DNA of 64,000 nt from Aurantiochytrium sp. KH105. Lineage: Eukaryota > Sar > Bigyra > Thraustochytrida > Thraustochytriidae. Where the stretch lies: NCBI GenBank assembly GCA_003116975.1, contig BGKB01000044.1:446940-510939 (forward strand), in the 5' to 3' direction. A program made the translations under genes and the position numbers. Within the stretch, counting starts at the first letter, position 1. Each line of letters starts with the position of its first letter. Shown here piece by piece: positions 1 to 11,878 of this stretch. Under the pieces are notes generated by a model, which was not told the DNA's origin, did not search any database, and was given only the letters and a program-made list of their open reading frames with translations.

Positions 1-221
1 AGGGGGAGAGGAGAGGAGAGAGAGCGCGGGCCGCGCGAGCACTGCTCCCTCCCTTCCTGCGGCGCAGAGGGAGCCTCCCTGAGGGCGGCGCCAGAGAAGA
101 CGGAGCCGCGCCCGGGGCCGCGTGCTGCGCCGCGTGCGCCGGTGGACACGGCGAAACCCGAGAGAGGAGAGAGCGCAGAGTCGAGCGGACTGGAGAGCAG
201 CTGGGCGGAGTGGAGAGTAGT

Positions 222-272
222 CGTGGCGTGGCGTGGCGTGGCGTGGAGTGGAGTGGAGTGGAATGGAATGGA
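222..272. repeat. (GCGTG)n/(GAGTG)n pentanucleotide repeat
   Basis: Four GCGTG units grade into GAGTG and then GAATG units. It is one of many five-base repeats in this window. Confidence 0.85.
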
Positions 273-1038
273 CGGAGGGGAGAGGACTTCTTTTACCAAT
301 CTTTATTTTGTTTTCTTTCTTTCCTTCTTTTTTTGTTTCTTTCTCTCTCTCTGCCCCCCTCTCCCTCCTTGTCTCTAGCTGTCCGCGCGCGCGCCGGAGC
401 GGGTGTGGGGAGAGAGTGTGGGTGTGCAAGAGGACTGGAGTGTGCGCCTTCTGAAAGGTAAGAAGAATGAATGACTGGATGTAAGAAAAAATCAAAGAAA
501 GAAAGAAAGAAAGAAGGAAAACTGTGCTTTCCGCTTACTACATTTCTTTGTCGAGTCAATGAAAAACCTCGATCGGCGATCGGAGCGCGCGCGCGCAGTG
601 CAGGCACCAGCCGCGCTCTCTCGGCCATCCCTTCCCATCCATGCTTGCTTCCTTCCTCACCCTGGAGCCTCCGGAAGCGGGCGGGCGCGAGCGAGCGCGA
701 GCGAGCGCGAGCAGGAAGGAGCAGGAGCAGCAGCAAGGCGAAGAATCGAATACAAAATGTGCACCGCATTGTAGAGCAGGACAAAAGCCAGGCGAGCGAA
801 AGCTTGCAAGCTGGCTTTCGGCCGCCATCGATCGGCCTTGGCCACCCATTTTCGATTCTTTCAAAGAAGCTGCCTGGCCCGCCCCGCGAGCTTGCGTTGC
901 TGATGGCAGTGAGTTCAAGAAGAAGTAGAAGAAGAAGAAGAAAAAGGAGACGGAGAAGAAACCTGAAAGAAATTGTCATCCGTACACTCGCCGGAGCCGC
1001 CAGGGCGCGAGTGTGCACGCGCTGCCAAGCCAGCGTCG

Positions 1039-1070
1039 GTCAGTCAGTCAGTCAGTCAGACAGTCAGTCA
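1039..1070. repeat. (GTCA)n microsatellite
   Basis: GTCA repeats with one interrupting GACA. A short (TG)n run follows at about 1100-1119. Confidence 0.85.
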
Positions 1071-3968
1071 GCAGCATGCTGGGCTGAGCAGGCACGCAAA
1101 TGTGTGTGTGTGTGTGTGCAGGCGTGCACACGTCTCCGAGCAGCAATCGTTGTCATTCTCAGCACCGCTCGCTTCCGCGCGCTTCCGCGCCTCGCGTTTC
1201 GACCGAAGAAAAGAAAGAAAGCCCTGGTCGATCAATCCATCCGACGGAAACTCGCCAAGGCGGGCGAGTCTCTGTCTGCAGCTGCGACCAGCCAGGCCCG
1301 TTGATTGCAGCTGCAGCAGCAGGTCTCTTGCCTTGCTTTGCTTTGACCTGAGGCATTGCAATGCACTTGCACAACTCCTCGCTCCCCTTTCTTCCATGCG
1401 CCAATGATGCACAGTGCATGCATTGCAAATTCTCTTCCCAGTGTGCACTTTTTTACGGGCGCCTCCCGCCCTCAATTTCTGCTCCGCGGACCCTGCACGT
1501 GCTGCGGCGCGAGCCTGCCCAACCGCGCTCTCCTTCCCGACCCTTTCCTCCTTTCACCTCGCCTCGCGCTGCCGCGGCCTCAGCGGCAGCCGCCCGCGAG
1601 CGCCTGTCACGCAGGACCGTCCCGCGCGCGCGGCGCTGCGTCCACCCATCCAGCCTCGCCGGCCCGCCAAAAAGGCCGGCGTCGCCGGGAGCGCGCCGCT
1701 CGGCCTGTGCTGCTCGCGCCTGCTCGCGTCCATTGTCCCGCGAAGAAAGCGAAGAAAGAGGGAGAGAGGGAGGCGGAGGAGGAAAGAGGCCGGCCGCGGC
1801 GACCCCCATCGCCTGTCCCGGGGCATTCACGCTCTTTTCGAGATTCACTGGTGAGCCTTTTTCACGTGCTTGCAGCTGCTTGCTTGCATTCTTGGCTGGT
1901 TGGGTTGGGTTGCCATGGTCGAGGGACTTGACAGGCCAGTGCTGCGAGAGCCGCAGATGATGCGACAGATGCCGCAGATTCTGCGCTTGGTGCTCATTTT
2001 GGGACGGACTGGATTGATGCAAACAATACTCATCGCCCAGGCAAGAAGATCGGCCACGACACTGGTGGAAGCGATCGCGCCTGCCCCGGACGGTGGGCAA
2101 GTGGTGGGCTGGTGGTTGGGGCGGTGGTGGGCAATCAGCGAAAGTTTGCCAAAATTGCAATTTCGAGTGGTCGGCAGGGCGGCTTGATCAGCGTGCAAAC
2201 GGTGGCACGGACGGTATGGACACACTATTGCTGTGCCCGCAGTGCAGCTCACGCGAGGCCTGTAGAGCCCAGCCGTTCCGCCACAGCGTTAGAGGAAAAG
2301 TCTGCATGGCTGGCTTGCCATTGGCTATGATCAGCAGCAAACAGCGAGCCAGCCGCCTGGCCCAAGAAAAAAGGTAATGCGTTGTGCACAAACCGGGTGG
2401 CAATTTACGAAACTACTTTCTGCAATTTGCATTCACTGTCACACGTGCATGCATACACCTCGCGTGCTTTTTGATGGCAAGCGAGCTCGCAGTTGTGCGG
2501 CACGCGCGCGACAGCAACGTCCCCGCTAAGAGGCTGGTGGCAAGGATTGGTGGGTGCCAGTGCAGCTGCTCCTGCCGTGAAAATCGGCGGCCACTGCCAC
2601 TGGCAGAATTGAGAGCAGCTGAGCGGCCAAAAGCCACGAAATGCAACCACCATGGCCAACCAGCCCATGAATTTTCAATGGGGTGGCCATGGTGGATTCG
2701 ATCGCGCACCTGCAGTGGCCGCCAGCTGTTTTGAGTTCAGATCGACCGGCCCACACCCGATTCGACATGGGTAAATTTCAGTCACCATCCAGCTTGGCAG
2801 GAATAGCTAGCTACACCAGCGCTTTTGGCTGACTGTGTATGGGATCAAAGCCAAGCAGCCAGACAGAGCAAAACAGAGCAAAACAAAAGGAAGCAGAGCG
2901 AATGGGTGGCCCTGAGAGCGATGTTGCAATGCAAACCGTGCACCCGGGCGGCTAATTTTACCAATGGAATTGCCTTTTGCTCACAATACGACAGGACAAG
3001 AGGCGCTCGCCCGCTTCCGCGCGGGTGCGGGCGGTGGATTCAACAAACGCATGCCTTCGCTGCCGCACGCACGCTCGCTCCGCTCCATCCCGTCCACCCA
3101 AACCAACCAAACCATTTGGTTGCTGGTCGCAGTCGCAGTCTATGCCGGGGGTCCGAGCAGAGCGAACTTCCAGCCTCGCGCTCCGAGCGACCTCATTGAC
3201 CCCGTTGGGGCCCCACAGTGCGGCACAGCGTCACATGGCTGGGCCGCCACACCACTCACACCTCCATGGCTATTGACTTGTTCTGCTTCCGAATGTGCGT
3301 CAAAAACCGGCCACGATAAATGAAAGAATGGATGGATGCGAATGGATGGATGGCCGCGGAAGATCGAACGCCCGCGCGAGAAACCAGCGCAAGCGAACGA
3401 ACGCGAAAGCGAGGCCATCAGTGGCAGGTGCAGAGCAATGGAGAGGCGTTCCCAGGCGCGTTCACGCTGGACGTCTGTCTGCTAGCCGCATTGTGGAGTC
3501 TCCGAGCAGCCAGCCACCGCTGTCGGTCAGTCAGATTCATCTGCCGGCCGCAAAAGCAGCAAAAGTAGTGCTCGCTCGATCATTCGTTTCAAACTTTCTT
3601 TGTTTCTTTCTTGTTTTTCATTCTTTTCAGAGGTCAATACGCGCGCGACAGCGACACCTGCGGCTGCACACGGCACGGCACGGCACGGCACGACTCGACG
3701 CGATTCTCACGAGAAAGGAAAGGAAATCCGGTCTTCTCCTTTTCTTCGAGCTGCCCTGCCACTGGTCACTGCTGCACACTCCGGCGACATGGCTCTGGCT
3801 CGCAGTTGCTTGCTGGCGAGCACCCACTCCACCAGGTCCCGCGCAGCACAGTGAGCGCGACCTTCTCCATCGTCCAGGGCCGCCGCCGCGCGCGCCTGGA
3901 GACCTGTCAGCCAGCTCGAATCGATCGGTCGACCCATTCATAGCAGCAGCAGCTCAACTCCCGTGATC

Positions 3969-4056
3969 GCACGCACGCACGCACGCACGCACGCACGAAT
4001 CTTGAAACTCCGGGGGCTTCTTTCCTGCGCTGGCTGCTGACCGACTGGCCGCCTGG

Positions 4057-4092
<36 letters not shown>
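3969..4092. repeat. (GCAC)n and (GGCT)n microsatellites
   Basis: A GCAC array at 3969-3997 is followed by a GGCT array at 4057-4092. Open frames across it read as alternating Arg/Ala/Cys/Val or Gln/Pro/Ala/Ser and are not taken as genes. Confidence 0.85.
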
Positions 4093-4190
4093 TGCTTCCA
4101 TTCGCAGTCGCCAATGGCGTGTTTTGTTCTCTCTCTCGCACTCGCGGCCGGCCTTTGCTGCTTGCTCGTGCACAAGGCCTTGCTTTCTTT

Positions 4191-4227
4191 GCCTTGCCTT
4201 GCCTTGCCTTGCCTTGCCTTGCCTTGC
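4191..4227. repeat. (CCTTG)n pentanucleotide repeat
   Basis: Seven nearly perfect GCCTT/CCTTG units. Confidence 0.9.
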
Positions 4228-5261
4228 TCACAACGACCAGTGAAAGCACGAACGATCGTCGGAAAAAATCTTTCCTTCCTGCTATCCTTTTTCGGCTCTT
4301 TCCCGGTGCAGGAAGCAAGGAACCTGCGCGCGCGGAAGCGAGCAAGGCCGCCGCCGCTCGCTCGCTCGCTTGCTCGCATCCACTCGCGGCCGCAGCCGCG
4401 CTCGAGTGATCGAGCGGTGTTGCGCGGCGATCTTGGATGCCAGGAATGGCTCGATGATGGTTGGCGCAGCAAGCTAGCTTGCTAGGTAGCTAGCTTGCTT
4501 CAGCCATGGCAGCTGGCTGGCCTCTCTCCTACAGAAGATGGATGGGTCATTCGCCGCGTGCCGCGAACCCGGAATTGCGGTCTCGCGCCGCGCTACCCTC
4601 TACGAGTTTACCGTAAACGCCTCACAGACCCGTAGAAAGACACAAGTGCGAAGAGCCTCCCTAAACTTGTAGCCGCGGCCGCTTGCGCGATCTTTTCGCG
4701 AACAGGGCGAAACGCGGAAATGGCCTCCGCGCGGCGGCTTGGGATAGCGCACTTCACGGACGGCGGCGGCCACTGGCGGCGGGGCGCACCCAAATGCGGT
4801 AAAGCGCGGCCGCAAGTGCCGCAAAGCGCGGCTGCAAGGCAGCCAGCGCAGGCCGCCCACGCGCGCGCAGTGCCAGCTGCGGGTGCGGCACGCCGTCTGC
4901 CGCTGACGCGGACCACTGACTCGCCCTGGGCGTCTCCCGCACACGCTAGGGCCCTTACTGCGTTTTGTCTAGCGCTGGGGTGACGCACGGTTGCGAGCAG
5001 GCGCACACTCCCGCGCAGGTGCCAGTGGAATTAGGTCAGCGCTGCGGGCGTCTTGAGCGCGTGCAGCTTCTTTACGCACGCGTGGCGTGAGGGCCGCAGC
5101 GTGCCAGTGGCGGCTTCCACACACACGGCCGAGATCCCGGCGCAGTGGGCGAGAGTCGCCCGGGCGGCCCCCGCAGCACCGCCTGCGCGTCCTCGGGGCC
5201 CGGTCCTAGCGTTTCGCCTCGACACGACCTAGTCCCGCCCGCCTGCTCGCGCAGGTCCTGC

Positions 5262-5286
5262 TTCTTTCTTTCTTTCCTTCTTTCCT

Positions 5287-5370
<84 letters not shown>

Positions 5371-5372
5371 TC
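5262..5372. repeat. Long (TTTC)n polypyrimidine tract
   Basis: About 111 bases of almost pure TTTC with a few TTCC interruptions near the start, the longest perfect microsatellite in the window. Such homopurine/homopyrimidine tracts are length-variable and can form triplex DNA (general knowledge). A (GA)n run at 5559-5582 lies downstream. Confidence 0.95.
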
Positions 5373-5742
5373 CATTTATTTTCATTTCTTTTTCTCCGGA
5401 AATTTTCTTTTCCCGTTCAGTCCTCACCACTTACTTATCCCGGACCTCCGCGCGAGTCGCGGAAACAGGGAAGAAACGCGGTACTCCACTTTCCCGCGTC
5501 CGCGTGCACACAGGCGCAAACGCATCGTCCACTTGCTTGCGCCGACCCGGCGTGCGAAAGAGAGAGAGAGAGAGAGAGAGAGCCGAAGAGCACCCTGAAA
5601 AAGCTGCGCCGGCGCACGCACTGCAGATCGATCGATCGCAGCAAACGCGCAGAGGAGACCGAGGGAGAGTAGGAGCGGAAGATCTTTCCTGAATGGCTGG
5701 CTCCGGAAGGAGACAGACACAAAGAAAGAAGGCAAGAAAAGA

Positions 5743-5834
5743 TTTGCTTTGCTTTGCTTTGCATTGCTTTGCTTGGCATTGCTTTGCATTGCATTGCTTT
5801 GCATTGCATTGCTTTGCATTGCATTGCTTTGCAA
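5743..5834. repeat. (TTTGC/TTGCA)n pentanucleotide array
   Basis: About 90 bases of alternating TTTGC and TTGCA units. Reading frames across it give repeated Cys/Phe/Ala/Leu or Met/Gln/Ser/Asn/Ala/Lys periods, so apparent ORFs here are repeat artefacts. A (CTGCA)n/(CGCA)n array follows at 6266-6302. Confidence 0.9.
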
Positions 5835-7086
5835 TGCTCCGCTCTGCTTTGCACCACACATCACATTGGACTGCACTGCGTTTGTCCCCGTGCGGCTGCT
5901 TCCAGGCCGTCCAGCGCGGCCTGGCTGTCCCGTCCATCCATCCATCCGGCCAGCCAGCCCGCCGCGCCGCCCTCGGAGCCGTCCAGCCGCGCGCGCAGCC
6001 GCTCTGCCGCGGCGCCGCGGCGCGTTTCGGGTGCGCGTCGCGCGTGCTGGCGGCGTTGCCTCGAGGCCTCGCGCCTCGCACCTTCAGAAAAATCCGGGGC
6101 CCCGTGCTCCCTAAACGCGCAGCCACCCGGCTGGCCGCCCGAAACAAAGAATGAAGAAAAAAGAAAAAATTGGAAAGAAAATGGAAAAAGGGCGGAGACA
6201 AAAGTTTCGAGATCTACGCGCGGCGCCGCACCGCGCTGCACCGGGAGGGAGGGAAGGAGAAAAGGCTGCACTGCACTGCACTGCACTGCACGCACGCACG
6301 CACCGGTGTGTAAGTGTGAGTGCGTGCCTGCCCCGCCTGCGTGTGCATCTTTTGCCGCTTTCTTTTTCATCTTTCTTTCTTCCCTTGTCGCTGCACTGCG
6401 TCACGGCGCGTCGCCTGCACACGCAGCCGCGCCCAGGACCGCAGCCCGTCCCGCACTCTCCTCTGTCGTCGGTCAGTGTGCGCAGACTCCGCAGCGCGCC
6501 CCACGTGCGCGCGGATCACTGAAAGCGCGGGAGGCAGGAGCGAAGGGGGGCGCTGCGGGGAGACCAGCGGCCCTGGTCCCGCTGCTCGCGCTGCTCGCGC
6601 AGGCCGGCGCGAAAGATCGGGCGGCTCCGGAGGGGGCGCGAAGGCGGCGCGAAGTGGACGCCGCGTCGCCGCGGGCAGCAGCAGCTGCCGCTGCACGGGC
6701 GGCCAGCCCCCTCCGACGACCGCGGCGCCGGCCTGGAAGCGCGCGGGCGTCGCGCCGGGGCGAGTCGACTCGCCTCGCCTCGCCCGAGTCGCCTCGCCCG
6801 AGTCGCCTGGCCTCGATTTGGGCTGGAATTGCAATGCGAGAGCGTGCGAAAGAAAATGTAAAAGAAAGAGGTAAAAGAAAGAAAGGAAAAAGGAAAAAAG
6901 GAAAAGGAGGAAGGAAGGAAGGAGGAAAAGAAAAGGAAAGGAAAGGAAAGAAGGACGAGGCGCGGCGGCGGCAGCCAGCAGAAGCAGCAGGCCGAGCAAA
7001 CCCGCAACCAGCAAACCCAAATCAAGCCAACTCAGAAACACACAAGCAGCAGCAGCAGCAGCAGCAGCAACAAGAAAAGAAGCAAG

Positions 7087-8142
7087 ATGCCCGACTACGT
7101 CCTCGCCGAGTACGTCTGGATTGACGCCGATGGCGGCTACCGCTGCAAGACCCGTGTGATGCACGGCAAGAAGACCGTCAAGCTCGGCGACCTCCCCTCG
7201 TGGAACTACGATGGCTCCTCGACCGGCCAGGCCCCCGGTGAGGACTCCGAGGTCATCCTCGAGCCCCAGGCTGTCTACGTCGACCCCTTCCGCGGCGGCA
7301 ACAACGTGCTCGTTCTCTGCGACACCTACACCCCCCAGGGCGAGCCCATCCCCACCAACACCCGCGCCCCCGCCAAGGCCATCTTCGACATGGACACCTC
7401 GCTCGTCCCCTGGTTCGGCATTGAGCAGGAGTACACCCTCTTCAAGGACGGCACTCCCCTCGGCTGGCCCAAGTCCAAGGCGCGCGCCTTCGGCGGCCCC
7501 ACCGTCCAGCTCGGCTACCCCGGACCCCAGGGCCCGTACTACTGCGCTGCCGGCGCTGATGTCGCCTTCGGCCGCGAGATCGTCGAGGAGCACCTGACCA
7601 TGTGCCTCGAGGCCGGCCTCAACGTCTCCGGCATCAACGCCGAGGTCATGCCTGGCCAGTGGGAGTACCAGGTCGGCCCCTGCGTCGGCATCGACTCCGG
7701 TGACCACCACCACATGTCGCGCTACATCCTCAACCGCGTCTGCGAGAAGTACGGCGTCGTCGCCTCGCTCGACCCCAAGCCCGTCCCTGGCGACTGGAAC
7801 GGTGCCGGCTGCCACACCAACTTCTCCACCAAGCCCATGCGCGAGGAGAAGGACGGCTACGAGAACTACATCGTCCCTGCCATCGAGCGCCTCGGCCAGA
7901 AGCACGCCGAGCACATCGCAGCCTACGGTGAGGGCAACGAGCTCCGCCTTACCGGCGCCCACGAGACCGCCTCTATTGACGAGTTCTCCTGGGGTGTTGC
8001 CAACCGTGGCGCCTCGGTCCGCGTCGGCAACCAGACCAAGGAGGAGGGCCGCGGCTACCTCGAGGATCGCCGCCCGGCCTCCAACATGGACCCGTACCGC
8101 GTGACCTCTATGATCTTCCACACTACGTCGATCGATGTGTAA
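7087..8142 (+). CDS. Glutamine synthetase, eukaryotic type II
   Basis: A 351-residue enzyme that joins ammonia to glutamate using ATP, the entry point for ammonium assimilation, probably cytosolic because no targeting extension is seen. The length is normal for the compact eukaryotic GSII family. Visible signatures are NYDGSSTGQ in the N-terminal beta-grasp domain, GIEQEYTLF (metal-binding glutamates), [36 protein letters not shown] (ATP site), NRGASVRVG and [15 protein letters not shown] near the C-terminus. The ATG at 7087 follows a CAG-rich leader. The gene is intronless with very strong GC3 codon bias, which suggests high expression. No key residue appears missing. Confidence 0.97.
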   Translation: MPDYVLAEYVWIDADGGYRCKTRVMHGKKTVKLGDLPSWNYDGSSTGQAPGEDSEVILEPQAVYVDPFRGGNNVLVLCDTYTPQGEPIPTNTRAPAKAIFDMDTSLVPWFGIEQEYTLFKDGTPLGWPKSKARAFGGPTVQLGYPGPQGPYYCAAGADVAFGREIVEEHLTMCLEAGLNVSGINAEVMPGQWEYQVGPCVGIDSGDHHHMSRYILNRVCEKYGVVASLDPKPVPGDWNGAGCHTNFSTKPMREEKDGYENYIVPAIERLGQKHAEHIAAYGEGNELRLTGAHETASIDEFSWGVANRGASVRVGNQTKEEGRGYLEDRRPASNMDPYRVTSMIFHTTSIDV

Positions 8143-9418
8143 AACCTTCAATAATTTCCGTTTTCTGTGAACCACCATCAGTGCAGATCTTTTCTTGTCT
8201 GCGTCCATTCTTGCGGCGCAGCAGCAGCTGAAGCTAGCTCTGCTCTGCTACCCCTCAAGTTCTTCGAAACAGCTTAATCATGGCGTATGCAGGGAGATAC
8301 TGGAGCACTTGTAGAACAATCTGAACCATCTATTCCATCCTTGTGCGGCTTGGCTACTCGCAGCCCTTTCTCATGATTCATCGGTATTTCTTATCAACGG
8401 CCGACCATCTTGAATTTCGAGCATATTTTACTTTCTCGGCCACTCAACGCAACTTGAGAGAGGTCTTCGGTGCTACCCACCCCTTCCTCCAATCGAGCAA
8501 GCATCCAAGCCAAGCCTCCAATCGAGCAAGCATCCAAGCCAAGACAAGACAGCTCAAGACAAGTCAAGACAAATCCTCGTAGTCATCATTCTCATCTCAC
8601 GAGCAACCTTCTGCTGCAACTGCAACCGCAACCAACCATCATCGCCCATCCCAAACCGAACCTCCGAACGCTCATTCTCGCGCCAAGCTCAGTGACCTCG
8701 CGATTTCCGCTTTCTGTCCACGCTTGCAGTTGCAGTTGCTGCGCTGCTCCGCCACGTGCCGTGCCGTGAGCCGGAGGGGGCCTCCGAGCCTGCCGTGAGC
8801 GACCAAGGGACAAATTCTTCAATTCTGTCCTCTCCGGGGTCTTCCGAGCTCGCCTTCTTCTTCAAGACTGCGGCGCCATCTGGCCGCTGCCGATCCTTGT
8901 TCGACCCTTCGATCATTTACGTCTCTCCAGGTCCAAGTTGTGCCCGCATCGCCTCCGGGGTTTCTTTTCCCGTGTCAGTCTCTAAGATTGGCTGGCCAGG
9001 CGTGGCCGTCTTTTGTGGTGGGTGCTGGACGGTTTAGTCTACTTTGGTCGGTCAACAGTTCGATTGACTGATCGATTGGTTGATTGATTGATTGATTATT
9101 GTCTCCTACCTCTGCCTGCCTGGCTCTCTCTCTCTCTCTCTCTCTGTATGGCTGGTTCTTGGCGTGCCATGCGACATAGATCGAAGCGCCAGCGCCTCAC
9201 GCCGGGTGAACGCCAACCAGCGGCGCCGCCAGATCCGAACACGCTCGCTGCCTGGTCCGCGACCGCGCCCCACGCGCTGAACGTGGCAGAACACCACGCG
9301 TAGCGCGACGCCGCCCTGCCTCGCGTGCGAGCAAAGGCGCAACGACAAGAGTCGCGAGCAAGCAAGCAAGCAAGCGAGCAAGCAAAGCTAGGTCGCTCGC
9401 ACGCTCTTTCACGTGAAA
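8143..9418. other. Intergenic: GS 3' region and MATE promoter
   Basis: No gene recognised. It holds a duplicated stretch around 8489-8540 (an AATCGAGCAAGCATCCAAGCC unit repeated), a GATT run near 9070-9096, a (CT)n run near 9124-9145 and AGCA repeats at about 9356-9385 just before the MATE start. Confidence 0.6.
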
Positions 9419-11140
9419 ATGGCGCAGGTTGGTGTCCAGGAGGACGACCGCCTTGATAGAGGCCTGCTGGCAGGGCACGCCGACGACGCGGTGAACGGCA
9501 ATGAGACCAACGCGAACGGCGAGGACAATGGCATCGCCTCCAGGCCCGAGGACGTCGAGTTTTGGCATGAAATGAAGGAGCTCAGCGTGCTCTCTCTCCC
9601 CGTCGCGCTTTCCACCCTCTGCCGCCTCGTCATCATTAACACCGATACCGCCTTCCTCGGACATCTCGGCAAGAAGGAGCTCACCGCCGCTAGCTTTGGA
9701 GGCACCTGGAACCAGTTTCTCAGCAACATCGTCTTTGCACCCGGATACGCCCTTAACTCCCTCGGAAGCCAGGCCATTGGCGCCGGAAACCCCAAACTTG
9801 CTGGTGTGTGGCTCCAGCTCGCCATCTTCGTCACCACCATCATGTGCATCCCCGTTCTCGCAGGATACCTCCTCACCAAGCCCGTCGTCGCACTCATGGT
9901 CGACTCCGATGGCGTGCCCGAACTTGCCCAGGAGTTCAACAACGTCTCCATGCTCGTCCTCTGGCCCATGGTCATGTACATGATCATCCGCCAGTACTTT
10001 CAGTCCATGCAAATCGTCACACCCGCCATGGTCGTCTCCGGTCTCACCGTCGGCGTCAACTATGCCATGAACTACATCTTCGTCCCTCCTGACGGCCTCT
10101 TCCGCTGGGGCATCAAGGGAAGTCCTTTTGCCACCTTCCTTTCCATGCTCTTCCAGATCGGGTGCTTTACCACCTACACTGTCGTCATTCGCGGCTACCA
10201 CAAGCCCTACTGGGGCGGATGGTCCTGGGACTTCCTCGCAAAGTCCCGCGTCGCCCGCTTTTCCAAGATGGTCCTTCCCATGGCTGTCGGCATTGTCCTC
10301 GAAAACTCGGGCCTTCAAATGATTTCCTTCTCCACCGGTCGCATCGGTACCGAGGAGAACCGCGAATCTCTCATCGCCGGTAACGCCATTCTCGCCAGTC
10401 TCTGGGGCGTCCTCTGGTCCCTCTATTGGGGCTGCGGTCTTGCGCTCCAAGTCCGCGTCGGCGCCTACCTCGGCCAAGGCAACGTCTACGGCGCCAAGCT
10501 TGTCGCGCGCATCTCCATCGTCCTCGTCGTCATCATTTGCTTCCTCGTCGGCCTCTTCACCTTTCTCTTTCGCGTTCAGATCGCAAAGCTCTTCTCCACC
10601 GAGCAAGAGGTCATCGACGTCGTCGATGGCGCCATGTATGCCCTCGTCATTGACTACTTTACGGCATGCATGGCTCTTTGCGCCGTCAACCTTCTCGAGG
10701 CCATGGCGCAGAACCGCATCCTTGCCTTTACCCTTTCCGCCGGCATGTGGTGTGTCCAGGTCCCCTGCGCACTTCTCTTTGCCTACAAGATCCCCTACTT
10801 CAAGGACCACCCTGTTCGCGGCATCTGGATGGGCCAGGTTTGCGGCGAGGTCTTCAAGCTCGTCATTCTTTGGACCTACATTGCTCGTCTTGACTGGGAT
10901 AAAATGTGCAGGGAGGCCAAGGAGCGCTCAGAGGCCAACGAGACCACCGATGAGGCTGACGAGCAGCTCGAGCACCTTCTCGAGGAGGAGGATCCCGCCT
11001 TTGAGGAAGAGTCCCAGGCCATCCCCATCGCCCGCTCTCACCACCTCGACACCGCCGAGGCCATCGTCTCGACCATGCAGGCGGGATCGCCGAGCCCCTT
11101 TATTGGCTCTCGCTCCCCCAAGTTTGTTCGCCAAATGTAA
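9419..11140 (+). CDS. MATE-family multidrug/toxin extrusion transporter
   Basis: A 573-residue multi-pass membrane protein of the MATE family (cation antiporters that export organic cations and xenobiotics). The first ATG is at 9419; the frame opens two codons earlier at a GTG. An acidic, polar N-tail of about 45 residues precedes about 12 hydrophobic segments. Family-like stretches are LSVLSLPVALSTLCRLVIIN in helix 1, GHLGKKELTAASF, and the internally symmetric second half starting near LENSGLQMISFSTGRIG. The C-terminal tail of about 80 residues is cytosolic and strongly acidic (DEADEQLEHLLEEEDPAFEEE region), then Ser-rich. It is nearest to eukaryotic MATEs, but the substrate cannot be told from sequence. 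Single frame, GC3-rich. Confidence 0.93.
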   Translation: MAQVGVQEDDRLDRGLLAGHADDAVNGNETNANGEDNGIASRPEDVEFWHEMKELSVLSLPVALSTLCRLVIINTDTAFLGHLGKKELTAASFGGTWNQFLSNIVFAPGYALNSLGSQAIGAGNPKLAGVWLQLAIFVTTIMCIPVLAGYLLTKPVVALMVDSDGVPELAQEFNNVSMLVLWPMVMYMIIRQYFQSMQIVTPAMVVSGLTVGVNYAMNYIFVPPDGLFRWGIKGSPFATFLSMLFQIGCFTTYTVVIRGYHKPYWGGWSWDFLAKSRVARFSKMVLPMAVGIVLENSGLQMISFSTGRIGTEENRESLIAGNAILASLWGVLWSLYWGCGLALQVRVGAYLGQGNVYGAKLVARISIVLVVIICFLVGLFTFLFRVQIAKLFSTEQEVIDVVDGAMYALVIDYFTACMALCAVNLLEAMAQNRILAFTLSAGMWCVQVPCALLFAYKIPYFKDHPVRGIWMGQVCGEVFKLVILWTYIARLDWDKMCREAKERSEANETTDEADEQLEHLLEEEDPAFEEESQAIPIARSHHLDTAEAIVSTMQAGSPSPFIGSRSPKFVRQM

Positions 11141-11878
11141 ACTGGCACGGCAACTGTTGCCTATCCGTCCTGTGAATGCCTTTCTTCTTTCTTCTTTCTC
11201 ACCCACGCTTCTGCCTTGCTTTTTAGGCACAGACAAGCAAAAATGCATCATTAGCATCATTCTTTTTTTTTTTTAACAAAAATCGTCCCGTGCCATTGCG
11301 CCCGTCCGCGATTACGTCTGTCCTTCTGATCCGTCTTTTAACGGGAGGCAAAGAAGCGAAGAAGAAAGAGCACGTCCGCGCACGCGCACACATTGCTAGT
11401 CCTCGTCACGAGAATAATCGTCGTCTCCTGTACAGCAAGCTAAGCTAACATCAGTCGCCTTGCCCAAATTGATCTTCTTCTTTGCAATCAACTAACCCTC
11501 CATAACCTTGCCCTGCCCCAACATCCTTGGTTCGCTTCGTCATCGATTCTCAACCCTCTTGCCAAAAAAAATACCCATCATTTCTCTCACCCAAAGCACC
11601 AGCCTTGTCAACGACGATCCCAACTCTCACATTTTTCGTGCACGATACCTCACAACGGCCATATTGAGCGCATATGTACTTGACGTCAGATCATCACCTA
11701 CTTTTCGACCCAAAACAGAAGCAAGCAGCAGCAAGAAAGAGCGCCACGCGCGGACGGGCGAAAGGACAGACGGACAGACGCACGTGTTGATTGCCGCGCT
11801 TCTGCCTGGGGGAGCGGGGGCTCTCCTCTTCGTGAGCGAGCGGATCGTTCTCCTCCCGGCCAAAAAAGACATCACATC
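11141..11878. other. Intergenic between MATE and the p25-alpha-like gene
   Basis: No gene recognised. A poly-T run at about 11264-11274 lies in the likely MATE 3' region. The 5' leader of the next gene follows and is less GC-rich than average. Confidence 0.6.

Larger units (their letters stand above)
1..7086. other. Repeat-rich gene-free upstream region
   Basis: I see no convincing protein gene here. Open frames exist on both strands, but they are low complexity, mutually overlapping and rich in Arg/Ala/Ser/Pro, as expected from GC-rich noncoding DNA. The region holds many short tandem repeats, listed separately, and no tRNA or rRNA that I recognise. The last few hundred bases are purine-rich and then CAG-rich and are probably the 5' leader and promoter of glutamine synthetase. 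GT-AG-type candidate splice sites (for example GTAAG near 459 and GTGAG near 1849) leave room for noncoding exons or 5'-UTR introns, but sequence alone cannot show this. Confidence 0.55.

Noticed and set aside
5262-5430. Lys/Glu/Arg or Phe/Leu/Ser repeat peptides at the TTTC tract, as a possible coiled-coil gene
   Set aside because: Pure translation of a tetranucleotide microsatellite.
5754-7124. A 456-codon plus-strand frame ending inside glutamine synthetase
   Set aside because: It starts in the TTTGC/TTGCA repeat, is low complexity throughout and overlaps the GS start out of frame.
6367-8208. A 613-codon minus-strand open frame across glutamine synthetase
   Set aside because: Antisense to a clear GSII gene with strong GC3 bias; its low-complexity Leu/Val/Ala-rich product is a shadow frame.
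9197-10810. A 537-codon minus-strand frame opposite the MATE gene
   Set aside because: Antisense shadow produced by GC3 codon bias in a conserved transporter.
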